A stretch of 64,000 bases of DNA from Selaginella moellendorffii (taxonomy: Eukaryota; Streptophyta; Lycopodiopsida; Selaginellales; Selaginellaceae). Location of the stretch: assembly GCF_000143415.4 (NCBI RefSeq), contig NW_003314274.1, positions 1,092,040 to 1,156,039 of the forward strand, written 5' to 3'. Shown piece by piece: positions 45,043 to 57,600 of this stretch; the first letter of the stretch is position 1; every line of letters starts with the position of its first letter. Position numbers and translations under genes: made by a program. The notes beneath the pieces were generated by a model that searched no databases, was not told the DNA's origin, and saw only the letters and a list, made by a program, of their open reading frames with translations.

Positions 45043-46317
45043 CTATTTCTTCTTCTTCGGTGGCTCAGCCTTTGGTGCCGCTGCTGGGGATAGCTCCTGA
45101 AACTTTTGTACGAGTGCTTGCTCTCGCTGGCTATACTCCTCCGCTAGCTGCTGCTTTGCCACCTCCATCTTCTCGCGGACTACAAACTCCACTGCTTCTT
45201 CGAGTGTCTCTGGCTTTCTCTTACGCTCTTCGGCCAGTCTCAAAGCTTCTGCCGCCGCCGCTGCCTCCGCTGCTGCCTGGGCTGCTGCGTCTTGTCTGGC
45301 TTTCTCTTCCGCTTCAGCTGCTGCCTTCGCTGCTGCCTTTGCTGCCTGCGAGAGAAACAGAAACAGTACTTTGGGTCTTTCTTTCTAAGTAGTATAGAAG
45401 GCTTCTTACGAGGGCAGCTTCGTATTCCTCGGTGATCAAGGACTCCGACAAAGGTAAGACCAGAGCTGTTTCAATGTGCACAGTCTCTGACTTTGTTACA
45501 TGGCAGTGCTCCTTGTTAAAGCAGTAGGCGTAGAGGAAGTAGTGCTGGAAAAATCTGGAGAGCCCTGGCTGGTAAGTTTCTGAAGTTTTAGTTTTCTTGT
45601 TCGTTAAAGCACTGTAGATATCGTTCATGAAGTTCATAATACTAACTTTGAGGTTGTGCTCACGTTGAGGTGAAAAACTCGGTTGCCTTTTGGACGTCCA
45701 CTTGAGTGGTGAAGGACGGGTTCTCGTTCCCGCACTCGCGGCAGCTGAGAAACATCATCTTGTCCTGGAAAGCCGTCTGTGCCTCGTCAAACGAGCCGTT
45801 CCCTGCACTTCAGTCGAAGGTAAATCCTCTAGAAATTCGCTGCCATTTCTTACTCTTGACAATGTCTAGCATGTCCAGGCCCAGAGCATACAGCTGAAGA
45901 GTTTGGTCTGCGCTAAACCCAATCTCTTGCGAGAACCTGTTCCAGCCTTTTTATCCTTCTTTCTCGAAAAGGTAGGCACTTACATTATGATCCCCAGGCA
46001 ATAATCGAGGACAAACGCATTCCTGGCTTTTATCTTGTAGTCGTCCAGCATGAGGATCGTGGCGAGACATCTGTGAATCAAGCACAGTGGATCAGCACTG
46101 ACAGTTTGCTGATAGAAATAGAGGTAACTTTTCTTCTTCTTTTTGTTCTTTTTGGTTTTATCCTTTGTGAGACGCAGCGATTGAGTACTTGCGTTGCAGC
46201 CTCTTCGACGCTGCTAGATGCGAAGGCGAGCACCTGGTTGAGCTGGTCGAGCGAGAATTCGCGCGAAAACGATCCGACTTCCCGCGGCACTGCTGGAGTT
46301 TCTTCCGCGTTCTCCAT
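45043..46317 (-). CDS. CFAP119 (CCDC189)-like ciliary protein
   Basis: Six exons: 46317-46193, 46070-45984, 45936-45854, 45802-45664, 45611-45410, 45345-45043; 312 aa, all phases consistent. Start MENAEETPAV is the only in-frame ATG after an upstream stop. The core (DDYKIKARNAFVLDYCLGII, GFSADQTLQLYALGLDML, FQDKMMFLSC, FFQHYFLYAYCFNKEHC) has the spacing of CFAP119/CCDC189, a flagellar axoneme protein; a Lys-Ala-Glu coiled coil (residues about 215-285) and a KKKK tail follow. CABCOCO1 is a related alternative. Lycophyte sperm are flagellate, so retention of a ciliary gene fits. Intron 1 appears to start GCAAGT (GC-AG); using the nearby GT would break the frame. Confidence 0.55.
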
Positions 46318-46525
46318 TGGCGTGGTAAAAGGCCTAACCGCTGCCACGGTGGCGTGATCTTGGACGAACTTTAGCTTCCATGGAATAACGAGAGACCAAA
46401 ACTCTTATTCTCTTTGGCTAGATTTTGGCGTCCCATTTCAGATTAATAGTTCCTGGGAGATGAGAGAGCGAGAGAGAAGGGGACAAAAAGAAAACATCAA
46501 AACAACACAGGCACCGTCTTCTTTG

Positions 46526-47903
46526 TCACTCGGGCTTTTGGGGAAGGATTTCCTCTTCCGGCTGCTTGTCGTGATTAAAGCGGACGACGATGCAGCTGAC
46601 GTTGTCCATGCTTCCTTTTTTTATCGCTGCTTGCGTTAGTCTCTTGGCTGCCGACTCGGGATCCATCAGCGACTTGACAAGCATCACGGCTTCCTAAAGA
46701 CAAAAAGAACCAGGTATACTTCAGACTTTTGGCCTGAAGGGATTGAAACAAGAAAAGAAGAAGAACAAAACTCCACCTGATTCGTGACCACGTCCCATAG
46801 GCCGTCGCTGGCGATCACGAAAAACTCCACATCTTCCGTTATCACCTCCTCCTAAAATAAAGAGAGTTTAGAATCGACGACTTCCTAAAAACAGCTTCGA
46901 ACCTTTATCTCTGGAATGGCAACAACGAATTGCTTCAAGAGCCTGTCTCCAAACGCTCGTGAAACTGCCAGGACGCCTCCCACACGCCAGGTGCCTATTA
47001 GCACACACATAAGCTGGCGTGTCAGAACAAAACACGCAAACCTACGTGTAAAAAAATGAAAAAAGTAGCCCCACTTACCAGCCCATGTTACAAATCCTCC
47101 CGCACTCTCAATCCGTTCCTTCTCGTCTAGTCTGCTTGGTTTGTGATCGATTGACAGCGGCACAGCTGAAGAATGAAACACATTTCCGAAAGATAAGAGA
47201 AAAGAAGAAGGAAAATAAAAAAAGAAAAGAGGAGAAAATGAAGTGATGATCTTTACCTTCGCCAGCCCTGCTCATTACGGCTCTCGAGTCTCCAACATTG
47301 GCGACAATGAGCTGATTGCCAACCAGTAGTGCAGTGGAAGCCGTGGTTCCAGCGTCTCTGAACTGGTCCTTCTCGTCTTTTAGATAGTCATCGTCTGTTT
47401 GCTTGTAGGTGTCAGCTGCAGGAAAACAAGGACACACTTGGCACCTCAAGAGAAAGAAGATAAACGATCATCTACCGATTGCAAACTTGATGTCGCTCGT
47501 GAATTGAGGATGGCTGATCACATTCTGGAAGAGGTTCTTCTTTACAAACTCGGCAGCTCGAGGCCCTCCGTGTCCTAGGACAACACCAAGCAAACTATGA
47601 CATTACCACACGCTAGAAACAGCACACAAACACATAGCTCGTACCGTCAAACACTCCAAAGAGTCCGACTTCCTGACCATCAACTTTGGCTATCCTGGCT
47701 TCAATGAAATCCTCCATCGACGCCCTTTTCCCGCACTGCCCGCAGTACCCAAACGAGAAACGTCTATCTTCACTGAACAACAAGAACCAGAGTTTAGTTT
47801 CCTAGACCAAAAAAAACAACAGAAAAACACAAAAAGAAATAATAGAAGAAAGAGAGTACCTGAAGCCACCGCCACTGAAATTCTCCTTCCAAGGCCCATT
47901 CAT
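46526..47903 (-). CDS. protein phosphatase 2C, small plant type
   Basis: Eight exons: 47903-47860, 47772-47645, 47574-47476, 47415-47257, 47165-47079, 46994-46903, 46851-46777, 46693-46526; 283 aa. PP2Cs are Mg/Mn-dependent Ser/Thr phosphatases. Motifs in order: KRASMEDF (metal-binding Glu-Asp), VFDGHGG (57-61), [60 protein letters not shown]. No transit peptide or membrane segment, so cytosolic or nuclear. The catalytic domain fills the whole protein, as in the Arabidopsis PP2C59/WIN2 group. It lies 200 bp beyond the ciliary gene on the same strand, with its own promoter region upstream (47904-48240). Confidence 0.93.
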
Positions 47904-48758
47904 GATGCGAGAGGACGAGTTTCTCAACTCAAGCTGTCATAATCCCAAAAGAATGCTCTCCCTGCATATATACGTTTTTTTTTCACGACCATCGAATCAG
48001 AGGCTCTACACTGCCGCTGCTCGCATTCTCACGAAAAATCCCTCTCAGCACCTTCCACGATAACTTCCATAATTCTCTTTGAAGAACAAAATAAGAACCA
48101 ACAGAGAACCAAGACGAGGAAAAAAAAAATGAATAGATAAAAAAAAACTTGGCGAAGAAGCACCAAACCAAAAGAAAGAAACGCTAGAAACGCGCAAGCA
48201 ACGCTCTTGCTCCTCTTGCTACAGACCTAATCTCCAGCCATGGCGATTTCTAGGGCCACATACCTCGAAATTGAGCTGACTAGGGCTCTTGCCGCGGGGA
48301 AATCCGAGCGAGAATGGATTGGATCACAACACTCTCGATCTAAGCCCGCGAATCGCCCGGCACCGCATTGCGCTTGCGTCCTCTTGCTCCACTCGAGGCA
48401 GGCGAACAAGGGAGGAAAAGAATGGGGGAAGCGAAGATAGAAGAGAAGGAAAAAAAGAATTAACACACACTACCTATACATCTACGAATACAATGTATAT
48501 CCAGCCATGGTTTCCAGTTTAATCCCCACCGACACGTGGCGGTATTTCCAGGTGGACCCTCTCACGAAACTTCCATGAAAGGATTACAGCAATCCAAAAA
48601 ATCATGGCATCCATCTCTCTCGAAACTTCACACCCAAAAGAATATAAAATTTACAGCAATCTTCTCGCCAGCATTTTTTCTCCCTGTTCTTCGATCGATT
48701 CGTCATTCTATCAGCTTTGATCTTCTCGTCTCGCAAGTTTCTGAGCAGCGCCACACCA
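47904..48758. other. intergenic between PP2C and kinase genes
   Basis: Includes the PP2C promoter and the kinase 3' UTR. Bases around 48713-48756 repeat the end of the kinase coding sequence (48778-48821) imperfectly. No further gene seen. Confidence 0.6.
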
Positions 48759-50099
48759 CTATCCATCGTGATCGTCAGCTTTGATCTTCTCGTCTCGCAC
48801 TTTCTTGAGCAGCTCCACCACTTTGATCATGCTGGGACGATTCTCGGGGCTCGTTTGCGAGCACCACTGAGCCACTTGAACGACCTGTTTGAGCTCCACC
48901 TCGTTGAAGTTCCCGCTGAGCTTTGGATCCGCGATATCATCCAGCCTTCCCTCGTAGATCATTGGAGTCGCCCACTCGACTATACTTTGCTTGACACTGC
49001 CGCTGCTCTTGACGTCGATACTGTCGCTGCTTGTGATCTTATCACCACTGCTGCCGCTGTTGGTCTTATCACCGCTGCTGCTTTTGCTGTTCACGCTTTT
49101 CGCGCTCGCGGAAAATCCCTGCTTTTCCACTGGCTTTCTACCGCTCACCAGCTCGAGGAGCAAAACTCCAAAGCTGTAAACGTCGCTCTTTTCTGACAGC
49201 TTACCATCCCCTGGAGTCGCGTGGTCCGGTGGAAAATACCCCATGGCCCCAGCATTTACAGTGCTCGTCTCTGGCACAAGCTCCGCGAATCCAAAGTCCG
49301 CTACCTGTGCTTCGAACTCCGCATTGAGGAGCACATTGCTGCTCTTCAAATCCCCATGGATGATGTGAGGCGTTGCGTGGTGGTGCAAGTACCTGGATAG
49401 ATTCGTGCGAAACTTAGTTCTCAGTAGCAAAGGAAAAAGATGGAATCGAGAAACTTACGCTAGAGCTTCGGCAGAGCCAATGGCGATGTTCATCCTTCTT
49501 TCCCAGTCGAGGTTTGACTCCGCGGCCAAGTGTCCGTGTAAATGCGCTGACAAGCTTAAGTTCGGCATGTAGTTGTACACCAAAAGACGCTCTTTGCCTT
49601 CGGCGCAATAACCACGCAAGCTCAGTAAATTCTTGTGACGGACTCTTCCCAGGATCTCGACCTCCACAGCAAAGTCAATCTCTCGCTTGGAGCTCCACAG
49701 CTTTAGTCTTTTCACCGCAATCTGCCAAACACATTAATTTCGTCGCAGTGAATTCCCCCGCTATGAAGAAGGAAGAGTAAAGGTGTGAACTTTTCTTCTT
49801 TTCTTTGCGGCTTACTTGAGATCCATCCCAGAGTTGTCCCCAATACACGCTGCCAAACCTTCCCTCCCCGAGTTTGTTGTCGTAATTGAAATTGTTGCTC
49901 GCGTTCTGGAGCTCCTTGAGCGAAAACAATCTCCACCCGGCATCCTGCGACCTGGAAGTGAAAGAGATCCAATCAAGTAGGAAATGAAGGACTCTGGCTT
50001 CCTCGTATCCAACACCAATCCAAAACGCGAGAGAGCTCGACAACAGAAGTACCTGTCGGCAGAGGTTCTAGCTCGAAAGCAGCTCTTGAAAAAGACCAT
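48759..50099 (-). CDS. receptor-like cytoplasmic kinase, At3g15890-like
   Basis: Four exons: 50099-50053, 49951-49816, 49721-49459, 49392-48759; 359 aa. No signal peptide or membrane segment; the N-terminus MVFFKSCF has cysteines that could be lipidated. The conserved entry WRLFSLKELQNASNNFNYDN leads to the glycine loop GEGRFGSV (44-51), the ATP lysine in IAVKRL (65), HGDLKSSN (161-168) and DFG (181-183). HGD replaces HRD, so this is a non-RD kinase. The closest family I can name is the PTI1-like kinase At3g15890. Between GRKPVEK and SIVEWATP (about residues 241-283) it carries a Ser/Lys/Gly/Asp-rich low-complexity insert not expected in that family. Confidence 0.92.
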
Positions 50100-50599
50100 C
50101 CTGCCGGATCCAGGCTTTTACAAGCTCCGGCTCCTCATTCTCCAATTCCCATTCATCGCCCTCTTCGAATTCCCAGCCGGAGGGATCTCTCTGTCCACGG
50201 AAGTTGACAGATCTGGTAAATCTTCCTGGAGCCAAAGGCATATAAGAAAGAAAGACGAGAAAGACGAAAGAAAGGAGAGAATGGGGCCAAACCCGAGAGA
50301 CTGTTTGTGAGTGTAGTACCAGCGCATAGCTTCGCGGCGTCCTTGGCTAGACTTGGCGGGGGCGCCATCAAAGGCGCCACTAGAAAAGATAGAAATTAGG
50401 TGCCAAGCCAGTGTGGAAGACAGAGAAAAAGGGGGAAAGAAAGAGGGAAAAAAGCGGCAGATTTCTTACTTGACGCTGATGCCGTGACTGCCGTTCCCAG
50501 CGCGGATGCCGATGCAGCACCAGCCAGTCAATCTGCCGCGTCGTTCTCTTTTCCCCTCCATCGCCATCGCCATGTGAAATGCCAGGGCCCAGCCCTAAA

Positions 50600-50974
50600 A
50601 TAAAAGTAAGAACCCTAATGTGCGATGACGTGGCAGAATGGTAGTTTCCATCAGATTAGAATTATAAATTTATCCAATTCTTAGCTTTTATTAATACTAT
50701 TAAATTTATTAATCACATCTTTTCAAAAAACTCATAAACCATTTAATATTGTTATGGTTTAGTATTTGTATTTATGAAATAAAATAGTATTATCCAATAT
50801 ACTTAAACAACTTCTCACTGCAAAATTTTACTGAAATATATTTAGTATTATTTGATTTACAATTAAAATAAAATTTAAATTATATTGGATAAAAGATATA
50901 TCACATAGGCTTTAATTTAAACACAAATACAAAGAAATTGATATTAGAAATATTAATGCGCGCGCACACGCACA

Positions 50975-51014
<40 letters not shown>

Positions 51015-51106
51015 TTATACATTTTCCAAAAAAAAATTTCTTAGTAATATCAGAGAAATTCATTTCGTAACTCTTGAAACATGTAAATGTTATAACTATA
51101 TCTGGT
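50600..51106. other. AT-rich intergenic DNA with CA/CT microsatellite
   Basis: Contains (GC/AC)n, (CT)n and (AC)n repeats at about 50957-51014. No gene seen. Confidence 0.8.
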
Positions 51107-52470
51107 ATATGTCTTAGACGGGTGAAGCTTCGAGATTGTGGAGCTTCTTGCCGATAGCATCCGGAACCCGGCTTTCCATGAGTGGGAAATCAAAGAACAG
51201 GTACCAGAGGCATGTCCTCTAACAACGGTTTCACCAGCGAGAGCGTGCTTGGCGCCAGACCCAGCGAAAACCATCCGTGAAGCTGTTTAGTTTGCCTGCA
51301 AAATCTCCCTGCTGTTAGAAAAAATACAAGAATAACGAAAGCAGGAAGAGCACGCGAGTCAGTTTTTTCCAACGAGAACTCGCTTGCCACCAAGATGTCA
51401 GCCTGTGGATCCAATCAACCCCGTAAGAAGAAAAAGAAAAAAAGAGAAAGAAGTGGCACCTCCAGAGCCTGTGAAGTCCGAGTATGTTAGTGGCCAGTGG
51501 CGCCTTTCAAGCGAGAGTGATGTAAGAGTTTTTCCTTTCTTTCCTTTTTGCGTTTTCTCTTTGTTGGAAGTCTAAATGGATTTAACTCTTTCATTTTTAA
51601 GCAGACTACGTGGGTTTCTATCGCTTTTGAAATCCCTGGTGGGTGGAGAAGCGAACGCGATGCTGTTGCGGCAACTGTTTTATAGGTAAAGCTTCCCCTT
51701 CTTTCTCAAGTTTGCTGGAAGAAAATGTTTATGCTCAAACTTTGTGTTTCTTTATCTTGTTTCCGTCTTAGTTGGCTCGTTTTCAACCGGGGCCTGGGCA
51801 AGGGCATCCATTCCAGATTGTGTATGTATGAATCGTGGTTTGGTTTTTGTGTTCTTACTTAGTTTGGCACTGACGTCCAGATACTCCCGCTCTCACTGTC
51901 CATCCCAAGGCATAGAGAAACGAGAAATCACGAACCCGAGACTCGAGATTCATCAAACAAGTGAAACGGTTGCATTCTTCATCGACTACAATGGAAAGAA
52001 CGTTCATAGAGAAGTGAAAAAAAAGAGTTTCAAGTTGAGTACCTTCTCCAGGTTCTGCCACAGAAATAAGCTCGTCTGCTATAGCATCTACCAGTCCGTC
52101 TACAAACTTGTACTCCTAGATAAACAGCACAAACATGCGTTTGAGACAAATATTACTCAAGAGCTACTCACAGAAGATGCGTGGATCCCAAACGAGCCAG
52201 AGTCATTGTACACAGAAGTAAAAGCAGTAAAATTTTCTACATAGATGAACTATATATGAATGAGGACATTGGTCGGCAAATTCTCACCTATGGTTGCAGG
52301 TTAGAGACTATGTAATTTGTAAATTGTTTTGTGAGCTTTTTATTTTTGGAGACAGGAAGCCTGCAAAAGAATTTATCAACGCAGTTCATGAGCAGTTTTG
52401 ATGACCTATGTAAAGTTGCGGAGAAGATGGCTTGCTACGGCAACATACAAATTTTTCATATTTCTATCAA
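51107..52470 (+). pseudogene. mitochondrial processing peptidase alpha pseudogene with two internal inversions
   Basis: Five consecutive segments correspond, in order, to the MPP alpha subunit but alternate in strand. Plus 51107-51205: FEIVELLADSIRNPAFHEWE. Minus 51414-51206: TASRMVFAGSG, then LVKPLLEDMPLVP. Plus 51440-51830: PVKSEYVSGQWRLSSES, WVSIAFEIPGGWRSERDAV. Minus about 52250-51835: FTAFTSVYNDSGSFGIHASS, VDAIADELISVAEPGEG, LMNLESRV. Plus 52256-52470: NEDIGRQILTYG, RKPAKEFINAVHEQF, CKVAEKMACYGN. Stops and frameshifts are present. MPP alpha holds the presequence for cleavage by the beta subunit; this copy is dead. Confidence 0.8.
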
Positions 52471-52689
52471 TTTAAAACCTTTCTCGCAGTTAAAAGGGTT
52501 CCTGTTCTCGACAAAGTCTCTTGGCGGTTTCAATAACATAGAGACTCAATTAATAACGTTTAATAATAATTGATATTAATTCAGTTTTAACAAAAGTGAT
52601 TTTGGTAGTGTATTAAAATTAATCTAAATTGAGTTAGATGAAAAGTAATCTTATGACCCAGTCGTTTAGGGTTCTTGACGAAAGGAGCG

Positions 52690-53814
52690 ATGAGCAGCAG
52701 CAGCAGCGGTAAGTCACTTTGTGGTAGCTCTTTGTCCTGGAATCCTCCTTTTTTTCTGCAGGGAACTATATTGCACCTGGAGAGAATCGTCCGTCCGTCC
52801 CGATTCTTTACGTGGAGTGCACTCTGTCTGCATGGCCTCTTCCAGCGGGTGACTGGAAGAAATCTCTGGATGGCGCTTTTGGTTTTGCGGTGGATGCGGC
52901 AGCGAAACGTTTCAACCTGCGGAAGGAAGATCTGGAGGTCAAAATCAGTGATCCTAGCTACAAGAACTCGAGGCTGAAGCCTGAGGCATGGGCCAGACAG
53001 AACTACATCAGGGTTGTTCCCAAGCCAGACCAGGGACTGGAGGGCGCAAACACGAGACTCAAAGATCTGAACTCCAAGTTGATCCTGCAAGTCACCAACC
53101 AGAAAGAAGAGATCAAGAACACAAAGGACAAGCTTATGAAGGTGAACAAAGAGCAAGCTGAGAAAATCCAGGAGCTGCAGAAGGACTCAGGGGAGAGCCT
53201 TAAGGAGGAGAATACCAAACTCACGGAGAGAGTGGCAAAGCTCGAGGAGCAGCTGGAGGAGGAAACTTCGAAGCTGAAGCAAGAACTTACAGACCAGAGT
53301 CGTCAGCTTTCAGCCCAAGGCCGTGAACTCTCAGCATTGCGGCAGAGGTTATCTGCATTGCACATGGTCGAGCGAGTGCTTCTGCGAAAGCTCTGGGAGG
53401 CCGCTCGGGAGAAATGCGTGAGGCTTGCGAGAGAAGCAGATGTGGAGATACCACTCGCAGCCGATGGAAAAATAAATTGGAATGAGTTTTTCAACATTCC
53501 AGGGTAAGTTTTTCTTTTTCTTTTTTTCTTATGTCAACTAATACTTACTTGTGACTGTTATTTCTTTCAGAGTCGTGGCATTGTTAAACGATGCAGGGCT
53601 CACCGTGGGGCTCGAGTATGCCAGATCGATCCCGTGGCGTTTGCATGCTGGCATGCATCAAGTGGTGGATTCGGAGGAGGTGGTCGTGGACACAGTGCTG
53701 GAGCTGATGCCCAACGAGTTCTGGACCAAAATGGAAAACATTCTGGTGTTCGTCTATCCAGCAGCGCAAGTTTCTCTCCAAGCGGCCTTTGAGGCTGATG
53801 CTCCGACTGATTGA
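52690..53814 (+). CDS. coiled-coil protein of unknown function
   Basis: Three exons, 52690-52708, 52762-53503 and 53571-53814, give 334 aa with consistent phases and GT-AG introns. Residues 1-100 (PSVPILYVECTLSAWPLPAG, FAVDAAAKRFNLRKEDLEVK, NYIRVVPKPD) look globular; 100-210 are a Glu/Lys/Gln-rich coiled coil (EENTKLTERVAKLEEQLEEE); the C-terminal third (VERVLLRKLWEAAREKCVRL, INWNEFFNIPG, VLELMPNEFWTKMENILVFV) is again globular. No signal peptide. I do not recognise the family. The start sits in a short exon coding for Met and a Ser run; an upstream start cannot be excluded. Confidence 0.75.
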
Positions 53815-54686
53815 CCTCTTATAAAATATTATCATATTACATTACATAAAAATGTTTACAATCACTTTTATTTTTTAATTTTATTTTTTTAAAGTTATAT
53901 TATGTAAACATTTTTTAAAGTTATAAAATGAAACTAAAAGATTAAAAGACCAATATAATTGAAGAATTTAGAGATATTTAACACTTGAAAAATATTTTTT
54001 TAATTTTAACTTAGAGGAAAAAAACTTTCATTGATTATTGAAGCATTTCAAAATTAAAAACTTTAGAAGTGGGTTTAGAATGCTAAACCCTTGGGGAAAA
54101 AAGTTGATGCTGTTGCATTTGCAATGATTAACATATATGTAAAAAACTCTTCATTACAATATAATACCTAATATTAGTGAATTTATTATTGTTAAAATAT
54201 AAATAATTTTTTTGATTAATTTATGTATTTTTTTTGTTTTTTTTATGATCTTGTTTTTAGTTATTATTGTTAGTATTCTCACAAAATTATATTACATTAA
54301 ATAATCCTTCACAAGATGAGTGCAGGCAATAAAATATTTTTTCACCTGTTTAAAGCTTGTATGAATATATATAAATTTTAGCATGAGTAGAAAGATAATC
54401 ACTATATTTAAGAATTTTAAAAATATTTTAATTATAACTAGAGATGGATTCAGTATTATAATGTTTAAATCACAAAAATCACTTTAAACTATATTCACTA
54501 AATTATTAAAGTTTTATTAAATATTATACACATGTTAATATCAAATTTTATTTTAACATGTTTTTCTTAATTTTTATATTTGAAGTTCTCATTAGTAAAG
54601 ATTTCTTCTGGTTTTATTTTCTTTAATAAATTTTCTTTTCAGAGTAATTTTGTATTAAGTTCAATCAACTCTAAATCATAAAGAAG
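53815..54686. other. AT-rich intergenic DNA
   Basis: Very AT-rich, with homopolymer runs; no gene or structured repeat seen. Confidence 0.7.
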
Positions 54687-57600
54687 GTGTGAGTACTTTG
54701 AATATAGAAAGGGAATATAAAAAATATGCATATCATGAAATGCCTCAACCATAAATGTGGGATCATTATCTGAAAGAATCTACTTTGGACAAGGATGCTA
54801 GAACACCACTTAATTGAGGAGGAAGTATCCCATAGCAATTGCAGAGGCACTAACAAGAGCACTAACCTCCACCTAACGAGTCAAGTAGTCAGAAGCAATA
54901 ATAACATACTCATCGCTAGCAGTCGACCATGGAAAAGGTCCCATAAGATTAAATGCCACCAACTTAAATGGATGGGAAATTGCAATTGATTCCAACCGTC
55001 CTTCCACAACACAAGAGGGAGTATTACGAGCTTGGCACTAAACGCAGCTATGCACATATTGGATAATATCATGTCGTATCTTCGGCTAATAGAAAGACCT
55101 GTATAACTTCTCGGTCACACGATGATGTTCTATATGCCCACCTAAAATAAGAGAATCATGATAGGCATGAAGAAACCGTGGAATAAAGACAAAAGGCACC
55201 ACTAGCCATAAAGGATCATTAGGATCCGTCCCTATAAAATAAAGAAGGCTATCTTTAAGGTGATATTAAGAATGTAAATGCCAGAATGGTAAGTCATCAA
55301 CAAGTGATGCAGGATTTTCAAACCCATGTCGAAGCTTTCGAATCCATGGCTCAACCTTTTGAGCCTTGTGAACTTCATCAAGAGAAGGTAAATTTTGCTT
55401 TGCACCTTGTGGACACTAAACGTCAAGTACAGCAACCGTTGATGGCATAGAATCCTCATCTTAAAAATCCATAGATGCCGGAACAATAGGTTCGTAAAAA
55501 ATATGAGAAGAGAGTGGAGAAGGAAGAGGAGCTTGAGAAAGGGCATCAACATCAGCCATAGAACTCCCTGAACGATGAACAACATCAAAATCATATATCT
55601 GAAGCTTCAAAGTTCACCAAGCAATATGATCAACTAAGTTTTTTCGCTTCAATAATGAAGTAATGGCAATATGATCACCTTTAAGTAACATATGAGAATT
55701 ATGTAGATATACATGAAATTTCTCAAAACCCTAGACTACTACTAAACACTTTTTCTCTATCATGGAGTAGTTCACCTCTGCTTGTTTTAATGTACGGTTT
55801 ATATACACAATGGGATGGCACTAACCAAGCACACTTGGGCTCTCTTGCATCAACACACCTCCAAAACTAATATCAAAAACATCCAAACGCAAAATAAAAG
55901 GTCGAGTGTAGTTAGGATACATTAAAACTAGAGGAGTTGTCAAGAGCTCTTTGAGATCCATGAACACCCACTCACAATCCAAAGACTAGATGAAAGATGA
56001 CGTTGGTGACTTCAGCAACACTCGCAACGGTGTAGTGCGATCAGAAAGATGATCCACAAAACAACCGAGATACTACACCTTGCCTAGGAAACGTTGCCCA
56101 TCATTCACACACTTCAGAATAACGGACTTTAGAATAGCCACAAGTTTGTCATGATGAACTGCAAACCCTCACGAAAAATACATACCCATATAGTGTGTCT
56201 TTGGGACCCAAACACACACTTTGACCGCCTCAGTTTTAAACCAACATCCTGTAGTCGATCCAACACTTTACAAACATCACGAACGTGCTCTTTCTAAGTC
56301 CCCTCCGAGTGGATCAAAACATCATCAATGAAGTTAGCAGTCACCTCCGGCATATCACAAAGAACCTCGTCCATCATCTACTGGAAAGTTGCTGGAGCAT
56401 TGTTCAAACCAAACGGCATTACCAAGAACTCGTACAAACCAAACGGTGTACGAAAAACAGTTTTAGGAATATCTTCTTCGGCCATCGGTACTTGCCAGTA
56501 CCCAGAAGCAAGATCGAGCTTGGTGAACCAACAACTTTGCCCTAGACGATCCAAGAGATTAGTAATGTGAGGAAGAGGGTACACATTTGGGATCATCACT
56601 TTGTTTAACGGACAATAGTCGATGCAAAAACAAATACTCCCATCAGACTTTGTCACAAGATGAGGTTCACATGCCCAAGGACTTTGCGACTTCCGAATAA
56701 CACCCTTCTCCAATATTTCCTTGACTTTTGCACGTAAAATCTTGATCTCTTTGGGTGACCGACGATGAACAGGAACCTTGATTGGACGAGCATCCTTAGT
56801 TGGAATCAGATGATGTGTGGCAATCTTGGCCCCAGATAATACATCAAATTCAAAGAGATCAAAATACTCCTTCATAAGGCAGTCAACCACTACAGAACAA
56901 AGATGTTCGGAGGGATCAGAAAAGGGAAGAGCAAAACAAGACAGAAATATAGGAGGAAATAGTGGGGGGACAAAAATAATGGAAGCAGAGGTAAGAGTAA
57001 AGGGATGAAGAGGTATGAAAGTGAGAGAAATGGATAAAACATAAATATAAGATAAGGGAGAGAAGCCTTAATGTCACATTTAGCATGATTGTGCTGTAAC
57101 CAATCCATACCAAGGATGAGGTCAAAAGCTTGACTCGGCACCACCTGCAATAACTACAACCCAAGCTCAAGATCACCCACACGCACAATTAGGTCCACCT
57201 CATCCCGTGCACATGCATGTGTATGGCCGTTGCTATAAAAATGAAAACTGGCTCTGCCGCATGACGCAAGTGTAGACAACAGCATGTGGCAACACATCGA
57301 GCAATAGAAGATAAACTCGAACTTGTATCAACCAACACGGAGACAATAATAGGAGACCTCTTGTTATAAAAATGAGCTTGGAAAGTAAACATTGGATGCA
57401 CTAGTGCTGAGTGAACCCTTTGATGATACTCTTAAAAGAAAGATGGAGGGGTTACTGACTTATTCGCGCAAGGTCCCTTTGTTATTCGCATGACTCCTCG
57501 TTTCCCAGATGTATCTCAGTGTCTAGACCTTCCACTGCAACAGCACCAACAGGACGTTGTTGACGCCAAGGTCTCCACCCAAGAAATAGAAGTCGTCAAT

